Source of the DNA: Methylobacterium sp. J-048
GTDB lineage: Bacteria > Pseudomonadota > Alphaproteobacteria > Rhizobiales > Beijerinckiaceae
DNA length: 64,000 nt
Reading direction: 5' to 3'
Assembly: GCF_022829515.1 (NCBI RefSeq)
Contig: NZ_JAKSYL010000120.1
Span: forward strand, 62,001-126,000
This document shows, in pieces, positions 1-7,417 of this stretch; the first letter of the stretch is position 1; the number at the start of each line of letters is the position of its first letter. Under the pieces are notes generated by a model. It worked only from the letters and a program-made list of their open reading frames with translations, had not been told where the DNA came from and made no database searches. The translations under genes were made by a program, and so were the position numbers.

Positions 1-80
1 ACCTCGTTGTAGCCCTGGATCGCCAGCGCCGGGGTCAGCGCCAGGAGCACCAACAGCAGGATGCGGGTCGTGAGCGACAT
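1..80 (-). CDS. Sensor kinase-like protein, N-terminus only (runs off window)
   Basis: Reading leftwards from an ATG at 78-80, the frame gives MSLTTRILLLVLLALTPALA followed by IQGYNEV and stays open to the window edge. A short basic start, one long hydrophobic segment and a following QGYNE-type stretch are typical of the first membrane anchor of CHASE- or HAMP-type sensor kinases. Only about 26 residues are visible, so the identity is inference from that pattern. The neighbouring kinase/receiver remnant at 87-410 on the same strand supports a signalling context. Confidence 0.45.
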   Translation of the reverse strand, partial: MSLTTRILLLVLLALTPALAIQGYNE

Positions 81-86
81 GGACGG

Positions 87-410
87 TCAGTCGAGGCCCG
101 CGCCGGCATCGGCGACCCGGGATGCGGTGTATCCGAGGTCGTCCAGAATCCCGCCGATCAGGTCACGCACCACCGGCTCGTCCCCCACCACGAGCGCGGT
201 GTCGCCGCGCTCGGCCCGGTTCAGCTCGCTCAGGCCGGTTGCCGTCTCGGGCGGCACGACTCCGTGGTGATGTGGCAGATAGAGCTTGACCGTCGTGCCG
301 CAACCCGGCTGCGCATCGATCCGGGCCCGTCCGTCCGACGGTGTGGCGAGGAACGGGTCGAAGGCCCGGAGAGCGACCTGCGGGCTCATGCCGGTCCCGG
401 TCTCGCCGAC
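87..410 (-). pseudogene. Hybrid histidine kinase remnant (ATPase end plus partial receiver)
   Basis: The frame reads VGETGTGMSPQVALRAFDPF, matching the G1 box region of a histidine-kinase ATPase domain. It then jumps directly to GRARIDAQPGCGTTVKLYLP, the last strand of the same domain. The intervening segment that normally carries the GTGLGL box is missing. A receiver-domain start follows (TALVVGDEPVVRDLIGGIL) and stops after about 35 residues, well short of a full receiver. The gene is therefore deleted internally and truncated at its 3' end. It ends seven bases before the start of the partial sensor gene at 1-80. Confidence 0.6.
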
Positions 411-603
411 CGGAGTTCCGCCTCGTCCGCGCCCATGGTTCCGCTCACCGCCTGCGGATCACGCGGCATCGGCCGGATACGGCAGGCGCAAAAGTCGGGG
501 CGGGATCGAAGGCTATACGCCGGCTCATCCCGGCCTTGTTGCAGAACCGGCCGACCCTCGCCAGCCCGCAGACGGGCTGGGCCGCGAAAGCCTGCGGCTT
601 GCC

Positions 604-828
604 TTAATGGTCGCGGCCGCGCGCGCCGCCCGCGACGGGACGCAGGTGCAGAAAGCTGCGCTCGCCGGTGGCCGCCTCCGCCACGTGCTGGATCGTGTCG
701 AGCAGCTCGGTGACCGCCTGCGGCGCAGCCGGCCGGAACTGCGCCTTGGGCTCGACCCAGCGCTTCTGGGTGCGCCTCGCGGCGATCTGCGCCTCGCTCA
801 GCGCATCGAAATCCCGGCGTCGCGTCAT
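604..828 (-). CDS. Conserved-looking hypothetical protein, 74 aa
   Basis: A 74-codon frame starts MTRRRDFDALSEAQIAARR and is preceded by GGAGGG seven bases before the ATG, a good ribosome-binding site. The protein is basic at its N-terminus and ends in a Gly/Arg-rich tail. No signal peptide, membrane segment or catalytic motif is visible, and I do not recognise the family. The strong ribosome-binding site and balanced composition are why I prefer it to the Arg/Pro/Ala-rich frames overlapping it. Confidence 0.5.
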   Translation of the reverse strand: MTRRRDFDALSEAQIAARRTQKRWVEPKAQFRPAAPQAVTELLDTIQHVAEAATGERSFLHLRPVAGGARGRDH

Positions 829-1212
829 GGCTGAGCCCTCCGTCCGGAACTGTGCTGGCCCATGGTTGACGAAAGGTTAACGCGCCCCCGCGCATCGACG
901 CCGCCCGATCGGGTCCCGGCGAGGGGGAGGGCTGCCGAGTCGCGGGGCTGGGCCGGGCCGGGCCGGGCCGGGCCGGGCTCGCGGGCGCTATCGCGGACCC
1001 GTCCGGCTCGCCAAGGTCCGAACCAGCCTGAGCAGCATCGCGCGGATGTGCTCGCGAAGATGAGTGTCGTCGCCCATGCGTCGATCTACGGCGCGCGGGC
1101 CCATGAAGTTTCAGGAACACGCCGTTTGGTGGGCGTCCCTACGCAAAAGGTTGGCCTTGGGCAGGAGCCGGCCACCTGTCCCACCACCCAAGGGCGTATA
1201 GCGGCGGCCGCA
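829..1212. other. Intergenic stretch with short tandem repeat
   Basis: No convincing gene. It contains five exact tandem copies of GGCCG (951-975). The open frames crossing it are compositionally biased to Arg, Pro and Ala and lack ribosome-binding sites. Confidence 0.5.
951..975. repeat. Tandem repeat, five copies of GGCCG
   Basis: Five perfect head-to-tail copies of a 5-bp unit, followed by a degenerate sixth (GGCTC). It lies in a non-coding stretch. Such tracts can change copy number by slippage, but no gene or promoter is clearly attached to this one. Confidence 0.8.
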
Positions 1213-1350
1213 TCAGCGCGCCTGATCTTTTGGTATCGGTAGTGTACCGATCTTTGAAAGAACGCTTTTGATGTGCGCCCGCACGATCTCTTTACTGCTC
1301 GAACTGTTGTCCGCGTTCTTCACAGCGGGCGGTTCTTCGGCGGTCGACAT
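1213..1350 (-). CDS. Very small ORF resembling a LuxR/FixJ recognition-helix fragment, 45 aa
   Basis: An ATG at 1348-1350 opens a 45-codon frame, MSTAEEPPAVKNADNSSSSK then EIVRAHIKSVLSKIGTLPIP. The stretch KEIVRAHIKSVLSKIG resembles the end of a LuxR/FixJ-type helix-turn-helix (the usual VKxHIxxIxxKLG pattern). The rest of such a domain and any receiver are absent. A G-rich tract (GGGGG) lies about six bases upstream of the ATG. It could be a true mini-protein or the decayed tail of a response regulator, which would fit the kinase remnants nearby. Confidence 0.35.
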   Translation of the reverse strand: MSTAEEPPAVKNADNSSSSKEIVRAHIKSVLSKIGTLPIPKDQAR

Positions 1351-1584
1351 GGCAAGCCCCCAAGGTCAAGAGCGCCACCTCTTCGGGCCACAGAGACGTG
1401 GTTGGGCGGGCTATGGTCGAGGTTTATAGTAGATTGCGAAGTTTAAATCTCGGCACTCCAATAATGCGGCCGTGAAATTCACGTTTTAGCTACATTAAGG
1501 TTTATTGCACCCGGCGTTCGTTGCGGCTGCGTGTCGGACTACGTAGGGAGGTTCGTGCGCCCGCCAGAGGGTTCCAGCAGGGGG

Positions 1585-1812
1585 ATGTCGGTGCCCGAGC
1601 GCTTTTACTTCGATGTCGAGAACGGCCGGGAGCGAATCCGTGACGACGTGGGCGTCGAGGTCGAGAGCCTGGAGGAGGCCTTGATAGAGGCGCGCAGCGT
1701 GATCGCCGAGATGGCGGCTTCCGTGACCACGGCCGCCTCCGGGGCGACCTGGACGCTCGTGGTGCGGGACGCGGCCGGGTCGGTGGTCGGCCGCCTGCCG
1801 ATCCGACCGTGA
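1585..1812 (+). CDS. DUF6894-like small protein, 75 aa
   Basis: The protein begins MSVPERFYFDVENGRERIRD and continues DVGVEVESLEEALIEARSV, the pattern of the short DUF6894 proteins common in Methylobacterium and rhizobia (RYYFD.. then an acidic turn, then a long helix). The ATG at 1585 is chosen over upstream in-frame starts because the family begins just before RFYFD and because a G-rich site (CAGCAGGGGG) precedes it. Function is unknown. It appears monocistronic. Confidence 0.7.
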   Translation: MSVPERFYFDVENGRERIRDDVGVEVESLEEALIEARSVIAEMAASVTTAASGATWTLVVRDAAGSVVGRLPIRP

Positions 1813-2018
1813 CGCCGCGATCAAAGAACCCGCCGCGGCACGGGCCGGGCGGGTCGAAGGTGATCTCGTCTCGGAGAAGGCCCCACCCTAGATCCCGCAC
1901 GGCGTGAGAACATCCCCCATCCGAGGGACACCCGCCACACGATGGCGCGATGCGGATCCCGTGCGGGCGGGCGATCGAGCCCGATCCGAGAAGCCGCAAC
2001 CCGGAACCCGGCCGTGCC

Positions 2019-2882
2019 TCAGCCCCCGAACGCCCGGGGCGGCAGGCCCGCTACGCCGACATCGAGCTCGAACAGCGCCCCGGCGTTGGTCTCGTGCTCG
2101 ACGCCCCGCGACGCCGACGTGACGAACAGCCGGTCGAGCCCGGGCCCCGCGAAGGCGCAGCTCGTGATGTTGGTGGCCGGCAGCGGGATGGCCCGCAGGA
2201 GGCGTCCCTCCGGGTCCACCCGGCTGATCCGGCCCGCGCCCCAATGGCCGATCCACAGGCAGCCGTCGGAATCCGTGGTCATCCCGTCGGGCCAGCCCCA
2301 GGCCTCGGGAAAGCGCAGGAATTCGCGCTTGCCGGACAGGGTGCCGTCGGCGGCGAGGTCGAAGGCGAAGACGGTCCGGGCGGCGCTGTCGCTGTGATAG
2401 AGGATCCGGCCGTCGCGGCTGAAGGTCGGGCCGTTGGCGACGCCGTAAGCGCCGTCCATCCGCCGCCAGGTCAGGTCGGGATCGAGCCGGTGCAGAGCGC
2501 CGGAGATCGCGGTCTCGGCTTGGTGCATGCTCCCGGCCCAGATCCGCCCGGCATGGTCGACCTTGGCGTCGTTCAGGCGGTTGTCCGGATGATCCGGCTC
2601 CGGATCGCCGATCGGCGTGACCCGGTCGGCCTCCAGATCGAACGCCGCGAAGCCGCTCTTCAGGCCGATGATGAAATCGCGCCGCCGGGCGCGGGGGATG
2701 ATCCAGCCGATCGGCTCCGGGAACGGGCGCGTGCCGGTCGCGCCGCTGGCGAGGTCGAGCCAGCGCAGGGCCGGCGCCTCGATATCGACCCAGAACAGCC
2801 GCCCCCGCTCCGGCACCCAGACGGGCCCTTCGCCGAGCCGGTCGCGCTCGGCACGGGCGACGATACGGAACTGTGCTTCCAT
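2019..2882 (-). CDS. SMP-30/gluconolactonase family sugar lactonase, 287 aa
   Basis: Members of this six-bladed propeller family open aldonolactones, using a divalent metal. The protein shows the typical LGEGPVW near residue 18 (metal-binding Glu), NRLNDAKVDHAGRIWAGSMH around 115-135, and the late GWPDGMTTDSDGCLWIGHWG with the conserved Asp. The start at 2882 has GGAGG seven bases upstream. It lies just downstream of the fucP 3' fragment on the same strand and most likely formed an operon with fucP before the element inserted. In the pathway it would open the lactone made by the Gfo/Idh/MocA dehydrogenase (28760-29695). It is comparable to Caulobacter XylC in size and motifs; the exact sugar is not determined. 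Confidence 0.85.
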   Translation of the reverse strand: MEAQFRIVARAERDRLGEGPVWVPERGRLFWVDIEAPALRWLDLASGATGTRPFPEPIGWIIPRARRRDFIIGLKSGFAAFDLEADRVTPIGDPEPDHPDNRLNDAKVDHAGRIWAGSMHQAETAISGALHRLDPDLTWRRMDGAYGVANGPTFSRDGRILYHSDSAARTVFAFDLAADGTLSGKREFLRFPEAWGWPDGMTTDSDGCLWIGHWGAGRISRVDPEGRLLRAIPLPATNITSCAFAGPGLDRLFVTSASRGVEHETNAGALFELDVGVAGLPPRAFGG

Positions 2883-2953
2883 GGATCGCCTCCTTCCAGT
2901 CCGGCGACGGGTCCCGGCCCGCCGCCTCACGCAGCCTCGCGGGCGGTGGCCGA

Positions 2954-3757
2954 TCAGGCGCCGTCGGACGCGCCCCGGCCCGGCCGGCTGCCCCACAGCG
3001 CGAAGAACAGGACGTAGAGTTCGCAGGCGGCCGTGATCAGGAAGGAATGCTGCAGGCCGAACCGGTCGGCGGCCCAGCCCTGCACCACCACCAGGGAGCC
3101 GCCGGCGATCGCCATGATCAGCAGGCCCGCCCCCTCCTCGGTCAGGGGCCCGAGGCCGCGGATGCCGAGGGTGAAGATCGTCGGGAACATGACGGCGTGG
3201 AACAGCCCCACGGAGATCAGCGCCCACATCGCGAGCGGCCCCGTCGCGAAGGTCGCCACCAGCATCACCGCGAAGGCCGCGATGGCGGCGCCGGCCAGGA
3301 TGGTCTCGGCGGAGCGCCCCTGCATCAGGTAGCTGCCGACGAAGCGGCCGACCATCATCCCGCCCCACAGCAGGAACAGGTAATGCGAGGCCTCGGTGTG
3401 CGTGAGGTTGCCGATCTCCGGCTGCGAGACGAAGTTGATGAACAGGTTCGAGACCCCGATCTCGGCGATCAGGTAGATGAAGATCGCGGGCACGCCGAAC
3501 ACGAGATTGCGGTGGCGCCAGAGCGACAGCTTTCCGCGCCCGGCCTTGGCGGCCTGCTTCGCGGCGTCGCCCCCGCCGCCGATGGCGGGGAGGGGGAAGC
3601 GGGCGATGACGACAGCAAGGACGACAAGGATCGCCGCCACGATCAGGTAGGGCAGTTGCACCGACTGCGCGTCGGCCAGCCGCTCGGCCGGGCTCAGGGT
3701 GGTGCCGGCGGCGACGTTGCCCGAGGCGGAGCGGCCGAGGATCAGGTAGCCGCCGAA
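2954..3757 (-). pseudogene. fucP: fucP-like sugar permease, 3' fragment (267 codons) cut by the element
   Basis: This is the C-terminal part of an MFS sugar:proton symporter of the FucP/GluP family. From the repeat it reads FGGYLILGRSASGNVAAGTT, followed by about six membrane segments and a normal end. Codon phase at 3757 matches codon phase at 21555 in the 5' fragment (21496-22065), so removing the DNA between the two 22-bp repeats gives one in-frame protein of 437 residues, close to E. coli FucP (438). As it stands the fragment has no proper start. A GTG at 3784 in element DNA is in frame but has no clear ribosome-binding site and would give only half a transporter. Confidence 0.9.
3736..3757. 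other. attL core (22 bp)
   Basis: Identical to 21534-21555. Host permease sequence continues to the left and element sequence to the right. On the minus strand it encodes FGGYLIL of the permease. Tyrosine-integrase core sites of this length are common, though more often in tRNA genes than in a protein gene. Confidence 0.9.
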
Positions 3758-3759
3758 AT

Positions 3760-3789
3760 GGCACTCCCTGGCATTCCTGGGCACTCCAC
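3760..3789 (+). repeat. Three 10-bp tandem repeats next to attL
   Basis: Three copies of GGCAYTCC start at 3760, 3770 and 3780, exactly one helical turn apart. They lie two bases inside the element from the core and upstream of the integrase gene. Their phasing suggests binding sites on one DNA face, for example integrase arm sites, excisionase sites or an operator for integrase. That role is inference. Confidence 0.6.
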
Positions 3790-3897
3790 AAAGGCCTGAT
3801 CATGCATGGCTTTTTCAAAGCCGGCGTCCCCAGCGGACCTCTGGCGTCCCCCCAAATCCGCGTTTATGATGTGGGTAGAAGCGCGGGTGAAAACCAT

Positions 3898-5085
3898 ATG
3901 CAGGGTAAGCTCACGGCCCTCGGCGTGGCAAGGTTGAAGACGCCGGGCATGTACGGCGACGGGCACGGCCTCTGGCTGCAGGTCACCGGCAAGGGCGCCA
4001 AGAGCTGGATCTTCCGGTTCGCGCTGGCCGGGAGAGCGCGGGAAATGGGGTTGGGCTCGGCTCACACCTTCAGCCTTGCCGAGGCGCGAGAGCGAGCCCG
4101 CGACTGCCGCAAGCTGACGGCCGATGGCATCGACCCGATTGAGACCCGCAGGGAAAAGCGTCAGGAGGCGGCGCTAGAGGCCGCGAGGGCAATCACCTTC
4201 CGATGCTGCGCCGAAGCCTACTTCGAAGCTCACAAGGCTGGCTGGCGCAACGACAAGCACATCGCACAGTGGTCGAGTTCGCTGGAGGCCTACGCCTACC
4301 CGGTGTTCGGGCACCTGCCGGTCCAGTCGATCGACACCGCCCAGGTGATGAAGGCGTTGGAGGCGATCTGGGCGACAAAGCCGGAGACGGCCAAGCGGGT
4401 GAGGGGACGGATAGAGTCCGTGCTCGACTGGGCTGCAACCCGGAGCTACCGGCGCGGTGAGAACCCAGCACGCTGGCGCGGCCACATCGCCAACCTGTTG
4501 CCGAAGCGATCCAAGGTGAAGAAGGTCAAGCACCACGCTGCGATGCCCTTCGCCCAAGTCCCTGTATTCATGGCCAACCTCCGCAATCAGGATGCTGTCG
4601 AAGCCCTGGCCCTGGAGTTCGCGATCCTGACGGCCGTCCGCTCCGGCGAGGCGACCGGCGCGCTCTGGTCCGAAATCGACATGGAAGCCGGGATTTGGAG
4701 CGTGCCGGCCGAGCGGATGAAGGCCGGGGTTGAGCACCGGGTACCGTTGTCGGCGCCGGCCCTTGCGCTCCTAGAGCGGATGCAGGGTGCCAGCGACACG
4801 CTCGTCTTCGTGGGCAGTCGCAGCAAGCGGCGCCTCAGCGACAAGGTTCTGCGCAACATGCTGGTGAAGGTCGCCAGCGTCGACGCGACGGTTCACGGGT
4901 TCAGATCGTCGTTCCGGGACTGGGCCGGCGAATGCACCGCGTTCCCGCGGGATCTGGCCGAGATGGCGCTATCACACACGGTCGGCGATGCAACGGAGCG
5001 GGCTTACCGACGCAGCGACTTGTTCGAGAAGCGACGTGAGTTGATGAATGCCTGGGCACAGCATTGTTCTGAGGCCCGGGCATGA
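3898..5085 (+). CDS. int: Tyrosine recombinase/integrase (P4-type, DUF4102 N-terminus), 395 aa
   Basis: Catalyses site-specific integration and excision between attP and attB. The N-terminal region GMYGDGHGLWLQVTGKGAKS followed by WIFRF is the DUF4102 arm-binding domain. A SAM-like core-binding domain follows, then the catalytic domain with AVRSGEA (Arg), HGFRSSFRDWAGE (His-x-x-Arg) and ALSHTVGDATERAYRR (final His/Tyr). All active-site residues are visible. The ATG at 3898 is preferred over an in-frame ATG at 3802 because the family starts just before KLTALGVARL. The next gene overlaps its stop by ATGA. Its position beside attL is typical. Confidence 0.95.
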   Translation: MQGKLTALGVARLKTPGMYGDGHGLWLQVTGKGAKSWIFRFALAGRAREMGLGSAHTFSLAEARERARDCRKLTADGIDPIETRREKRQEAALEAARAITFRCCAEAYFEAHKAGWRNDKHIAQWSSSLEAYAYPVFGHLPVQSIDTAQVMKALEAIWATKPETAKRVRGRIESVLDWAATRSYRRGENPARWRGHIANLLPKRSKVKKVKHHAAMPFAQVPVFMANLRNQDAVEALALEFAILTAVRSGEATGALWSEIDMEAGIWSVPAERMKAGVEHRVPLSAPALALLERMQGASDTLVFVGSRSKRRLSDKVLRNMLVKVASVDATVHGFRSSFRDWAGECTAFPRDLAEMALSHTVGDATERAYRRSDLFEKRRELMNAWAQHCSEARA

Positions 5086-5711
5086 AAGAACTTTGGACAT
5101 GGGAGCAAATTAAAGCACGACACGAAGCACAAGATAAAAGACGCGCGGAAGAGGCTGAGCGCAATCTAAAGCGTCGAGTAGCCGAGATCGACTCCCATGT
5201 GCGGAGGGCACTGAGTTTTGATCACCTAAGTGCGAATGATCGAGGCGCGCTGAACTACGCTAAGCAAGAAGTCGTTCCTCGTTGGAACGATATCGAAAGC
5301 GCAATGCGGGAAATCGGGCAAATCAACCCAAATTTATACCGCAGGCTAATTAGAAATTTGGACGATTTCACAGCCGGCTTAGTGCAGGGAGCGGACAAAG
5401 GCGGTGTCACCGAGAGTGCGTGGCGGTACGTGCAGAAAAAAGTTTCAAGCAAGCATACCGAGCCAGGACGGAGAGCAGCAGCAGGAAAGCAAACCAAAAG
5501 GGATCAACTGTTAGACGAGCATTTTGGTGGCCTTGTAGACAGCGGCCTCAATGGCCAACGCCTCTTGGATGCCGTCCTTGAATTACTTGCGCACGAACCG
5601 CTTAAGCCGGGCCTTAGCAATCCAAGCCTGCGATCCGTCACCGCCTGGGCCACCAACTATCGCCGGACGGGCTCTTGGAAGCCTCAATCGAAAGCAAGTG
5701 CGCAAACCTAA
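5082..5711 (+). CDS. Unknown element protein, 209 aa, translationally coupled to integrase
   Basis: The start overlaps the integrase stop (ATGA), so the two are probably co-translated. The N-terminal 40 residues are strongly charged and helical (WEQIKARHEAQDKRRAEEAE), suggesting a coiled coil. The rest is soluble and helical with a basic segment near residues 125-145. No catalytic motif or membrane segment is seen and I do not recognise the family. Its codon use is noticeably more AT-rich than its neighbours, suggesting separate acquisition. Coupling to the integrase makes a role in recombination or its control possible, but this is guesswork. Confidence 0.7.
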   Translation: MKELWTWEQIKARHEAQDKRRAEEAERNLKRRVAEIDSHVRRALSFDHLSANDRGALNYAKQEVVPRWNDIESAMREIGQINPNLYRRLIRNLDDFTAGLVQGADKGGVTESAWRYVQKKVSSKHTEPGRRAAAGKQTKRDQLLDEHFGGLVDSGLNGQRLLDAVLELLAHEPLKPGLSNPSLRSVTAWATNYRRTGSWKPQSKASAQT

Positions 5712-5829
5712 TAAGTCTGCGCGCAGAGTTATTACGATTGCGCGGCACCATGGGTCGACTGAAGACCGCTAACAGCCCAAATTGAAGTCATCCCCAGCAA
5801 CTCCTGGGGACAGACCAAGGATAGCCGCC

Positions 5830-6054
5830 ATGAACTACACGGTTCAAGGTGCCGCGGGAGAACCGCGTGCGCCAACGGGAAAGCTTTTGCATCGTACCAA
5901 GGATGCGCAGCAGATCCTCAGCATCAGCAACTCAACCTTCTACAGGCTGGTCGCCGCAGGGAAGCTGAAGGTCGTCAGGATTGGCGCGTCCAGCTACGTC
6001 CCGGATGAGAGCATCCGCACCTTCCTGACCTCTCTGGTGCAGGAGGCCGCGTAG
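5830..6054 (+). CDS. AlpA/MerR-like helix-turn-helix protein (candidate excisionase), 74 aa
   Basis: The sequence DAQQILSISNSTFYRLVAAG followed by KLKVVRIGASSYVPDESI is the compact winged-helix pattern of AlpA/HTH_17 proteins: a first helix, S-T-F-Y-R recognition helix, then a wing ending in a V-x-E-x-x-I helix. Such proteins act as excisionases or activate integrase in P4-like elements. The ATG at 5830 follows GGATAGCC. It stands alone between the integrase pair and the early operon, as expected for a recombination directionality factor. Direct evidence for excisionase activity is lacking. Confidence 0.75.
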   Translation: MNYTVQGAAGEPRAPTGKLLHRTKDAQQILSISNSTFYRLVAAGKLKVVRIGASSYVPDESIRTFLTSLVQEAA

Positions 6055-6058
6055 CCGC

Positions 6059-6268
6059 ATGGCCCATAAACAAGTTGAGGGACGGAGCGCCGGCCAGCGC
6101 TCACGTCCCTCGGAATGTCTATCTCGCCAGATTGACCATTCCGAAATAGCACCCGCCCCCTTCCGCGTCCATAGGCTCACCAGCCGCTTCGGCCTCTCGC
6201 CCGCCACCGCGGCGGTGCTCGCCGAACTCGCGTTCCCTCAGGTAGACACTTGGAGGGCCCGCGCATGA
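6059..6268 (+). CDS. Small hypothetical protein, 69 aa, start of early operon
   Basis: This frame starts at 6059, two bases after the AlpA-like stop, and ends in an ATGA overlap with the next gene at 6265. That arrangement is repeated down the operon and is the main argument that it is real. The middle (RLTSRFGLSPATAAVLAELA) looks like a helix-turn-helix of a DNA-binding protein. No family is recognised. Confidence 0.5.
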   Translation: MAHKQVEGRSAGQRSRPSECLSRQIDHSEIAPAPFRVHRLTSRFGLSPATAAVLAELAFPQVDTWRARA

Positions 6269-6696
6269 TCACGGCCGCCACTCCCATCCATACCGCTACA
6301 ATCAATGGCGTCGTGGTGCGCCTCTTCCGTGGGCCAGCGGATGGCCCCGACATGCCATGGCATGCCCATGAGGAGTTGCTGGCAGCGCTCGCGCTGCCAC
6401 GCGACCTGCGCCGTACCCTGAAAGCAGCACTTCTGAAGAGCTGGAAGAAGTCCTGTCATACGGTTGAGGTCGATGACGACCCGGTGCTGATCGCGCCGCA
6501 CTTCGTCGCTCAGGGCCTGATCGGCATGGCCCAAGAGATCGGGAAGGGCGTCACCACCACGCCCGACCTTGTCGACCGCGAGTATGCCCGTGCCGGTGTC
6601 GCCGCGATGAGTGCCCTCACGGCTCACATCCCGGCAGCAGCGGACCGTTTCACCTGGGCGATGCAAGCCTTCCACAATCAGGGAGGCCAGGCATGA
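6265..6696 (+). CDS. Hypothetical phage protein, 143 aa
   Basis: The ATG at 6265 has GGAGGG eight bases upstream and overlaps the preceding stop. The TTG five codons further upstream is ignored for that reason. The protein has an N-terminal beta-like part (TATINGVVVRLFRG) and a helical middle (LLAALALPRDLRRTLKAALL) reminiscent of phage antirepressor/Bro N-domains, but the match is too weak to name it. It overlaps the RuvC-like gene by four bases. Confidence 0.6.
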   Translation: MITAATPIHTATINGVVVRLFRGPADGPDMPWHAHEELLAALALPRDLRRTLKAALLKSWKKSCHTVEVDDDPVLIAPHFVAQGLIGMAQEIGKGVTTTPDLVDREYARAGVAAMSALTAHIPAAADRFTWAMQAFHNQGGQA

Positions 6697-7187
6697 GCAC
6701 CGCTCCCGAGATCTGCATCGTGGCGATCGACCCCGGGCTGACCGGCGCCGTCGCCTTCTACTTCCCGGCCTACCCGGAACGGGTGTCCGTGGACGACATG
6801 CCGGTGGTGAACGGTGAGGTCGACGCGCACGCCCTGGAGCGGCGTATCCGGCAGCTCGCCCCGGCGCTCGCCGCGGTCGAGCGGCAGGGACCGCAGCCGC
6901 GCGACGGGTGCAAGCAGGCGTTCGGTATCGGCGCGGCCTACGCCACCGCCAAAACCGTCGCCACGCTGTGCCACCTCCCGGTGCACTTGGTGACGCCCTC
7001 GGTCTGGAAGCGGCATCACGGAATCCTCGGTGCCGCCGATCCGAAGGAGGCCGGGCGGGCGCTCGCCCTGCGGCTGTTCCCGGCCTCGGCCGAGAGCTTC
7101 AGCCGGAAGAAGGACCATGGGCGCAGCGACGCTGCCTTGCTGGCCCGCTTCGCCGCCGACACGATCAGCCGGGGAGGGGCCGAATGA
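6693..7187 (+). CDS. RuvC-like Holliday-junction resolvase, 164 aa
   Basis: A RNase H-fold endonuclease expected to resolve branched DNA made during phage replication or recombination before packaging. The catalytic acids are visible: Asp in VAIDPGLTGAVAF near the start, Glu in AAVERQGPQP in the middle, and the C-terminal DHGRSDAALLARFA with the last two. The WKRHHGI segment is also typical of phage RuvC-like proteins. Length matches the family. It overlaps neighbours on both sides by ATGA, placing it in the early replication operon before the RepA-like ATPase. Confidence 0.85.
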   Translation: MSTAPEICIVAIDPGLTGAVAFYFPAYPERVSVDDMPVVNGEVDAHALERRIRQLAPALAAVERQGPQPRDGCKQAFGIGAAYATAKTVATLCHLPVHLVTPSVWKRHHGILGAADPKEAGRALALRLFPASAESFSRKKDHGRSDAALLARFAADTISRGGAE

Positions 7188-7417
7188 ACGCGCCCTTCCA
7201 CAGCCCCGAACGGGCGGCGATGGCCGTTCACACCTTCGACGCCGTCGCCGAGGCCGCGTCGATCGCCGAGGCCTACTCCCGAATGGCCTCGGAGATGGCG
7301 GCGATCGGCGACGCACGCGCCCTGAGGTACGCGCTGCGTCAGGCCGCCGTGGCTCTCAGCAGCGCGGCAGACGCCGCAGCGCTGCTCAGTCCCTCCGGCT
7401 CGCGCGGAGGCGCCTGA
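7184..7417 (+). CDS. Small helical hypothetical protein, 77 aa
   Basis: Start at 7184 overlaps the RuvC-like stop, and the stop overlaps the start of the ATPase gene. It is a nearly all-helical, Ala-rich protein (AVAEAASIAEAYSRMASEMA) without Cys or a signal peptide. It may be an accessory of the replication proteins on either side; no family is recognised. Confidence 0.65.
   Translation: MNAPFHSPERAAMAVHTFDAVAEAASIAEAYSRMASEMAAIGDARALRYALRQAAVALSSAADAAALLSPSGSRGGA

Noticed and set aside
386-1120. Long minus-strand open frame (244 codons)
   Set aside because: Arg/Pro/Ala-rich shadow composition with no ribosome-binding site; it overlaps the better supported 74-codon gene at 604-828.
3736-3757. 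tRNA gene as integration target
   Set aside because: The repeat lies in a permease reading frame on both sides, and no tRNA-like cloverleaf or TPsiC sequence is present near either end.
2954-3784. Functional half-transporter starting at a GTG in the element
   Set aside because: No clear ribosome-binding site, and only about half of the twelve helices; a working MFS symporter is not expected.
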